DNA of 10,681 bases, from assembly GCA_003529305.1 (NCBI GenBank), contig DPWC01000091.1, positions 1 to 10,681 on the forward strand. Reading direction: 5' to 3'. This stretch comes from Actinomycetota bacterium. Lineage in GTDB: Bacteria; Actinomycetota; Actinomycetes; UBA12327. This document shows positions 6,778 to 10,681 of the stretch, one piece after another. The translations under genes and the position numbers were made by a program. How positions within the stretch are numbered: position 1 is the first letter of the stretch; each line of letters begins with the position of its first letter. The notes beneath the pieces were generated by a model. That model had not been told where the DNA came from. It searched no databases and saw only the letters and a program-made list of their open reading frames with translations.

Positions 6778-7464
6778 TCAGTCCTCAGGAGCTACGAGTT
6801 TGACGCCTACATTGCGCACGCTCCGGATGTACCGAGGCTCTGCTGCCGTCTCTCCGAGTTTGCGCCGCAACCACGACAGGTGCACATCCACCGTTTTGTC
6901 GGCGCCGCCGTAGGCTTGTTGCCACACCTCCAAGGTGAGTTCTCGTTTGGACACCACGCGACCCGTGTGACGGGCGAGGTAGAGCAGCAGATCGAATTCG
7001 CGTGCAGTGAGGTCCAGTTCCTGACCGTCGAGATTGACTGTTCGGCCCTCGGGGTTAATCACCAGATTGCCGACGGTGACCGTTGAATCAGCAGGGGCAT
7101 CGTCATTAACGCGGCGCAGAACCGCACGAACCCGAGCATCCAGCGAGGCAGCAGAGAAGGGTTTCGGCACAAAGTCGTCAGCACCGACTTCCAAGGCCCG
7201 TACCAGCGAGGCCTCGTCTCCGCGAGCGGTCACCACGATGACGGGGATGGATGAGACCGCCCTCAGCATGCGCAGTAGCTCGAGTCCGTCAATGTCAGGA
7301 AGGCCTAGATCGAGAACGACCAGATCGTGCTCTCCGGTGAGCGCATCGTTGAGCCCCTGCATGCCGGTGGGCGAGCTGGCGACCGCATGCCCGCGTTCTT
7401 GAAGAGCGTGAATGAGCGCTCGCCTGATTTCAGGGTCATCTTCGACGATGAGAATTTGCGGCAC
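6778..7464 (-). CDS. OmpR/PhoB-family response regulator
   Basis: DNA-binding partner of the downstream kinase. The protein is 228 aa: receiver domain (1-about 118) with acidic pocket Asp9/Asp10, phospho-acceptor Asp52 in VVLDLGLPD, the switch Thr79 in VVTARGD and Lys101 in PKPF; then a winged-helix effector domain (about 128-225) with LTAREFDLLLYLARH, VVSKRELTLEVW and the recognition-helix region VDVHLSWLRRKLGE. The start is GTG 7464; upstream codons offer no better one. There is no Shine-Dalgarno, but a TACATT hexamer ends 6 nt before the GTG, which would make the transcript leaderless. First gene of the regulator-kinase operon, divergent from the secreted protein at 7600. Confidence 0.95.
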   Translation of the reverse strand: MPQILIVEDDPEIRRALIHALQERGHAVASSPTGMQGLNDALTGEHDLVVLDLGLPDIDGLELLRMLRAVSSIPVIVVTARGDEASLVRALEVGADDFVPKPFSAASLDARVRAVLRRVNDDAPADSTVTVGNLVINPEGRTVNLDGQELDLTAREFDLLLYLARHTGRVVSKRELTLEVWQQAYGGADKTVDVHLSWLRRKLGETAAEPRYIRSVRNVGVKLVAPED

Positions 7465-7470
7465 ATGCTC

Positions 7471-7476
7471 AATGTA
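7471..7476 (-). promoter_or_regulatory. Candidate -10 element for a leaderless response-regulator transcript
   Basis: The minus-strand hexamer TACATT fits TANNNT and ends 6 nt before the GTG start at 7464, so transcription would begin at or next to the start codon. This agrees with the missing Shine-Dalgarno; leaderless mRNAs are common in actinobacteria. No good -35 is seen at 17 nt. Confidence 0.45.
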
Positions 7477-7480
7477 GTGC

Positions 7481-7495
7481 GGCGGGTGCCCCGCC
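7481..7495. repeat. GC-rich perfect inverted repeat upstream of the response regulator
   Basis: GGCGGG (7481-7486) and CCCGCC (7490-7495) are exact reverse complements around TGC. The element lies just upstream of the proposed regulator -10, between it and the CTTAG repeats, where the -35 would be expected. It might be an operator. It is outside the proposed leaderless transcript of the regulator and is also upstream of the divergent gene, so an RNA role is unlikely. Confidence 0.4.
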
Positions 7496-7520
7496 TAGGG
7501 CTCTTGTGAGGGGGACCAGT

Positions 7521-7550
7521 GGGCTTAGGAAGCCCTTAGCCCAATAAGGG
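7521..7550. promoter_or_regulatory. Candidate response-regulator binding region: 11-bp direct repeat with nested inverted repeats
   Basis: CTTAG occurs at 7524-7528 and again at 7535-7539, exactly 11 bp apart, the helical-turn spacing at which OmpR/PhoB-family dimers bind direct half-sites. Nested in the same stretch are two perfect inverted repeats: GGGCTT-AGG-AAGCCC (7521-7535) and CCCTTA-GCCCAA-TAAGGG (7533-7550). It lies in the shared 135-bp region between the divergent regulator and secreted-protein genes, so autoregulation and control of the neighbour are both plausible. This is inference from spacing and position. Confidence 0.45.
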
Positions 7551-7599
7551 GTCGCTGTTGGATCACTCACTCCCTCAGGCCCGACAGAATGGGATCGTG

Positions 7600-8154
7600 A
7601 TGAGACGGCCGCTGTGGTTGGCGTTGGTGTGGTCGGTGGTTGCCGCCGTTGCCACAACTGTCGCCTATGCCGCGATCACAGCGGTGGGAAGTGGATTGAC
7701 GCCAGCGTCAGACGCGGCGGCACTGCAGGTGTCGGTCCCAACATCTGGTAGCGGGGACGCGGCGGGGGGGCAGCGCAATTCCATGACATCGGCCACGGAG
7801 CCCTCGGTGATGTCCCCAAGTGGCGAGGTTGCCAAGCCCCCTCGACCGCGGGATCGCATCGATAAGGAGCGCTTCCGCCGTCTTGATGATGGGGCAGTTG
7901 GCGCGCGGGGACCTGGCCGCAGCGCGTCGTATTCGACCGTGGGCGGAACCGTGGTGGCCCGCTGTCGTGCCGAATCGGTGACGCTGACCGCGTGGTCGCC
8001 CGCTCAGGGTTTCCGGGTGGCTCAGGTGAGTCGAGGCCCGGCCGACGGAGCTGAGATCACCTTCCTATCGGATGCCAATCAGGTGGATCTGCAGGTGGAA
8101 TGCAGCAATGGTCGGCCGGTATTTAGTGTTGAAGCCGAATCCGCGGATGGCTAA
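7600..8154 (+). CDS. Membrane-anchored extracytoplasmic protein of unknown function
   Basis: I do not recognise a named family, though I believe similar small proteins sit beside two-component systems in other actinobacteria. From ATG 7600 it has 184 residues: a short basic start (MRRPLW), one hydrophobic helix (about 4-30, an uncleaved anchor or a signal peptide with no clear cleavage site), a Ser/Gly/Pro/Thr-rich linker (31-83), a charged stretch (about 82-95), and a C-terminal domain (about 110-180) rich in alternating beta-type segments (GGTVVARC, VTLTAW, GFRVAQV, AEITFL, VDLQVEC). Its only cysteines, Cys122 and Cys168, fall in that domain and could form a disulphide outside the cell. GTG 7597 is an equally possible start; the open frame back to TTG 7558 spoils the signal sequence and is not used. 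It is divergent from the response regulator, shares a repeat-rich promoter region with it, and overlaps the ctaA stop by 4 nt. Confidence 0.85.
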   Translation: MRRPLWLALVWSVVAAVATTVAYAAITAVGSGLTPASDAAALQVSVPTSGSGDAAGGQRNSMTSATEPSVMSPSGEVAKPPRPRDRIDKERFRRLDDGAVGARGPGRSASYSTVGGTVVARCRAESVTLTAWSPAQGFRVAQVSRGPADGAEITFLSDANQVDLQVECSNGRPVFSVEAESADG

Positions 8155-9053
8155 GAGTTAGCTGCCGCACTCACAGTTGCTTCTGGCGCAGTCCGCAGCG
8201 CGACAAAAAGTCTGAGTACCAGCCACCAGGTGGCACAGGCGCCAGCTACATGAATGGCGACCAGAACTTCAGGCACGCCGGTGAAGAACTGCGTGTAACC
8301 CAGGAAGCCCTGGGCGAGTAGAAGCAGCAACAGGCCCCACGCCGCTCGCTGCTGTTCCTGTGGTGCGTGCAGAACCTTCAAGGAGGTCACTAAAGCAATC
8401 ACACAGCCACACAGGGCGATGACGACATCGGCATGCAGCCACGCGATGGTGCGTATGTCGAAGGGATAGCGGACGAAAGCGGCGGCATCACCTGCGTGCG
8501 GTCCACTTCCGGTGACCAGTGTTCCCAGAACCACGACGAGCAGGGCCGCGATGACACAGGCCCACGACAATGGCACGAGTTCACGCCGAATAGTCCACTG
8601 GTCAAGGGCATGCTCGGGACGCTGAGCGATCTCGTACAGCGCCGTTGCCACGGTGATCAACGCGATGGAGACCAGAAAGTGCACGGTAACAGCCCACGGA
8701 CTCAACCCGGTGAGCACTGTGATGCCTCCGATCACCGCTTGTAGGGCAATACCCACAAGGCAGCTGAATGACAGAACCACCAGGATCTTGCGCCGGGGTC
8801 TGGTGCGAAGTGCGGCCACTATGCAGGCGATAACGATGATCATCAGAGCGAAAGTGAGTAGTCGGTTGCCAAACTCAATGAACTTGGAGACGCCTTCGAG
8901 CTGGTTGGCGGTTGGCACCAAAGAACCCTCGGCACATTCAGGCCAGGTGGGGCAGCCCAACCCGCTTCCGGTGAGTCGGACCAACGCACCGGTCACCACA
9001 ATCACGCATTGGGCGACGACATTGATCGCAAAGAGCCGACGAGCGGTGATCAC
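8151..9053 (-). CDS. ctaA: Haem A synthase
   Basis: Integral membrane enzyme (COX15/CtaA family) that oxidises the C8 methyl of haem O to a formyl group, making haem A for aa3-type cytochrome oxidase. The protein is 300 aa with about eight hydrophobic helices. First half: LVRLTGSGLGCPTWPEC with paired Cys34 and Cys40 in the first outer loop, the conserved Glu60 in IEFGNR, and His125 in TVHFLVS. Second half: TGSGPHAGD, His207 in WLHAD and His268 in AIHVAG. Relative to the Bacillus CtaA histidines (60, 123, 216, 278), the first is Asn63 here; I believe this is common in actinobacterial CtaA. The start is GTG 9053, 3 nt after the permease stop with GGTGGGA upstream, so it is the last gene of the ABC operon. 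Its stop overlaps that of the convergent secreted-protein gene. Confidence 0.95.
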   Translation of the reverse strand: MITARRLFAINVVAQCVIVVTGALVRLTGSGLGCPTWPECAEGSLVPTANQLEGVSKFIEFGNRLLTFALMIIVIACIVAALRTRPRRKILVVLSFSCLVGIALQAVIGGITVLTGLSPWAVTVHFLVSIALITVATALYEIAQRPEHALDQWTIRRELVPLSWACVIAALLVVVLGTLVTGSGPHAGDAAAFVRYPFDIRTIAWLHADVVIALCGCVIALVTSLKVLHAPQEQQRAAWGLLLLLLAQGFLGYTQFFTGVPEVLVAIHVAGACATWWLVLRLFVALRTAPEATVSAAANS

Positions 9054-9056
9054 GGG

Positions 9057-9854
9057 CTAATCCCACCGGAACCAGCGCAGCGCCGCACCTACCGCCACCG
9101 TGGCCCAGGTCACCAACACCAGCCAGCAGTGCAGCGGCACCTGGGTGCCATCACGCAGTACGGCACGCAATCCGGTGCCTAGGGCGGCGGTCGGCAGCAG
9201 ATTGACAACAACGCGGGCTGCTTCGGGAACTTGCGTGGAAGCAAGAACCGTGCCACCGCCAATAAGGAGCAGGAGGAAGACCAAATTGGCAGCGGCCAGC
9301 GTGGCTTCGGCCCGAAGCGTGCCTGCCATCAGCAGGGCAAGTCCGGAGAAAGCCGTGACCGCCAGCAGTGCGAGGATGAAAATGGCGAGTGCTCCGGTGA
9401 GTCCACCAGTTGGCCGCCAGCCGAGGGCCAATGCCACCGCGCTCACCACGGCAACCTGCGCCACGGCCAGAGCGGTGACGGCCAGCGTCTTTCCGGCAAT
9501 CAGGCCAAAGCGCCCTAGCGGTGTGGTTCCCGCGTGCAGCAGCACGCCGTAGCGCCGATCAAAGGCCACTGAGATGGCTTGCGCCGTGAAGGCACTCGAC
9601 AGCAAAGCCAGGGCGATGATCCCTGGCACGACAGTGGAAATCCGATCGGCTTGCGTTGTCGTACCTTCGAGAGTCACCACGCTGGTTCGGGTCAAGCCCA
9701 CCAGTGCCAGAAGTGGTATCACCACAGTGAGCAACGCCTGTTCGCCGTTGCGCAGTAGGACGCGCACCTCGTACAACGCTTGGACCACGAGAAGCCGCCG
9801 CGTACTGACTGCGCCGGGAGCTGGCGGAAGAACCGCTGAGCTTTCGAGCGTCAT
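9057..9854 (-). CDS. ABC-2 type transporter permease
   Basis: Membrane subunit of an ABC exporter whose ATPase is the overlapping upstream gene. The protein is 265 aa with a short cytoplasmic N-terminus (1-about 38) and about six hydrophobic helices (near 40-55, 72-97, 120-145, 152-178, 187-206 and 240-260). Segments such as VVPGIIALALLSSAFTAQAI and FDRRYGVLLHAGTTPLGR are typical of the DrrB/NatB-like ABC-2 group. The open frame extends upstream to 10022, but ATG 9854 is chosen because it overlaps the ATPase stop as ATGA and the extra 56 residues are arginine-rich out-of-family sequence. There is no separate Shine-Dalgarno, in keeping with translational coupling. The equivalent M. tuberculosis gene next to ctaA is, from memory, Rv1457c, annotated as an antibiotic-type transporter; the substrate is unproven. 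Confidence 0.92.
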   Translation of the reverse strand: MTLESSAVLPPAPGAVSTRRLLVVQALYEVRVLLRNGEQALLTVVIPLLALVGLTRTSVVTLEGTTTQADRISTVVPGIIALALLSSAFTAQAISVAFDRRYGVLLHAGTTPLGRFGLIAGKTLAVTALAVAQVAVVSAVALALGWRPTGGLTGALAIFILALLAVTAFSGLALLMAGTLRAEATLAAANLVFLLLLIGGGTVLASTQVPEAARVVVNLLPTAALGTGLRAVLRDGTQVPLHCWLVLVTWATVAVGAALRWFRWD

Positions 9855-10681
9855 GGAGTGTCGCTTGTCGTGAGGGCGAAGAAGACTTCCTCGAGATCGG
9901 CTTCGGCGTCGGCCAAACCTTCCAGAGCCACGGCACTGGTGGCGAACCACTGCACGATTGCCCGCCGCAGCACCACGAGGTCGCCCCCGGTGATCACTAC
10001 ATCGTGGCTCCCCACGATGCATCCGACCGGAATCCCCAGAATGTGGCTCAGGTCGCGAATCAATCGTTCGCGCAACTGGTCATCGCTGAAAACGGCAGCC
10101 GAGACGATCCGAACACCGGGAGTCGAATGGTTGGCTCGCAAGATCTCCGGCGCTCCTTGGGCTACCACGCGCCCGTGGTGGATCAGCACGATGTCATCGG
10201 CCAGGGCCTCGGCTTCGGCGAGATAGTGCGTTGTCACGATGACATCGGCACCAGCACCACTGAGTTCGGCGATCAGATCCCATGTGCGCACACGAGCAGC
10301 AGGATCCAGGCCGGCCGTGGGTTCGTCCAGGAAGAGCACGTTCGGCTCGTGCAGCATCGCAAGCGCGAGTCCCGCGCGTTGCCTCAGCCCGGCCGGCAGG
10401 TCCTCGGCCCTGGAGCCTTCGGCCTGCGCCAGCGAGAAGCGTTCGCGCAGCGCGGCCCATCGCCGTCCCAGGGCCGATCCCTCGAGGCCGTGCAGGCCCG
10501 CGTAGAACTGCACGTTCTCCCGCAGGGTGAGGCCTTGGTACAGGCTGACCTTCTGCCCCATGTAGCCGATGGCCTCGCGGACACGGCGGGGCCGGGCGAC
10601 CACGTCGATGCCGGCCACGCGGATGCTTCCCCGGGTCGGCCTCAGCAGGCCGATCAGCATGCGGATGGTCGTGGTCTTGCC
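9851..10681 (-). CDS. ABC transporter ATP-binding protein (5' end outside window)
   Basis: Cytoplasmic ATPase that drives the adjacent permease. The coding frame runs off the window edge: the last bases encode GKTTTIRML, the end of the Walker A motif, so only some 30-50 N-terminal residues are missing and the internal ATG at 10660 is not the start. In visible numbering: Q-loop Gln43 (MGQKVSLYQGLT), an atypical signature LPAGLRQR (95-102) in place of LSGGQQQR, Walker B LFLDEP with Glu120, D-loop AGLDP, and H-loop His152 (VTTHYLAEAE). After the ATPase core there is a C-terminal extension of about 90 residues ending LEEVFFALT, typical of the drug-exporter-like (DrrA/CcmA) group. The stop overlaps the permease start (ATGA). 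The operon is ATPase, permease, ctaA. Confidence 0.93.
   Translation of the reverse strand, partial: GKTTTIRMLIGLLRPTRGSIRVAGIDVVARPRRVREAIGYMGQKVSLYQGLTLRENVQFYAGLHGLEGSALGRRWAALRERFSLAQAEGSRAEDLPAGLRQRAGLALAMLHEPNVLFLDEPTAGLDPAARVRTWDLIAELSGAGADVIVTTHYLAEAEALADDIVLIHHGRVVAQGAPEILRANHSTPGVRIVSAAVFSDDQLRERLIRDLSHILGIPVGCIVGSHDVVITGGDLVVLRRAIVQWFATSAVALEGLADAEADLEEVFFALTTSDTP

Noticed and set aside
6180..6803. 207-codon + strand open frame opposite the sensor kinase
   Set aside because: Ser/Thr/Arg-rich shadow translation; the kinase on the other strand has every expected motif.
7558..7599. Earlier TTG start for the secreted protein
   Set aside because: It would put a polar stretch before the hydrophobic helix and spoil a normal MRRPLW... 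signal anchor; ATG 7600 or GTG 7597 fits better.
9855..10022. N-terminal extension of the ABC permease
   Set aside because: It lies fully inside the ATPase gene and encodes arginine-rich sequence unlike a permease. ATG 9854 overlaps the ATPase stop as ATGA, the usual coupling.
1..10681. CRISPR arrays, insertion sequences, tRNA/rRNA genes, attachment sites
   Set aside because: None seen: no spaced direct-repeat arrays, no transposase or integrase motifs, no terminal inverted repeats, and no cloverleaf-type sequence noticed in the short gaps.

Overview
This window carries a housekeeping block of an actinobacterium (Actinomycetota). The best evidence is a complete RbpA, the actinobacteria-specific RNA polymerase-binding protein. 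The order pgk, tpiA, secG ... tkt, ctaB ... ctaA, ABC permease, ABC ATPase also matches, from memory, the order in Mycobacterium and Streptomyces. GC is moderate to high (about 60% by eye). Gaps are short and there are several GTG starts. I cannot name a genus. The tight packing would suit a small-genome, perhaps aquatic, actinobacterium, but that is inference.

Layout. Positions 1-2290 (+ strand) hold the 3' part of pgk, tpiA (1-nt overlap), secG and rbpA. Next, convergent to rbpA with only 33 bp between stops, comes tkt (2324-4441, -). A 98-bp divergent promoter region separates tkt from ctaB (4540-5445, +), the haem O synthase. A minus-strand two-component system follows: response regulator (7464-6778), then sensor kinase (6775-5477), both transcribed toward ctaB. 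Divergent from the regulator, across a 135-bp region rich in repeats, is a small membrane-anchored extracytoplasmic protein of unknown function (7600-8154, +). Its stop codon overlaps that of ctaA, the haem A synthase. ctaA is the last gene of a minus-strand operon running ABC ATPase (cut by the window end), ABC-2 permease, ctaA.

How the genes work together. pgk and tpiA are lower glycolysis and tkt is the non-oxidative pentose phosphate pathway. SecG is part of the protein export channel and RbpA assists housekeeping transcription. CtaB and CtaA act in sequence (haem B to O to A) to supply the aa3-type cytochrome oxidase. The two-component system and its divergent secreted partner lie between the two haem genes.

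Most unusual points: the tal-zwf-opcA-pgl genes that normally separate tkt from the glycolytic block in related bacteria are absent here; the regulator/secreted-protein intergenic region has an 11-bp-spaced direct repeat suited to an OmpR-family regulator; the regulator appears to be leaderless; and rbpA has a possible SigR/SigH-type promoter. I see no mobile elements, CRISPR arrays, tRNAs or rRNAs. No gene-free stretch exceeds 300 bp.
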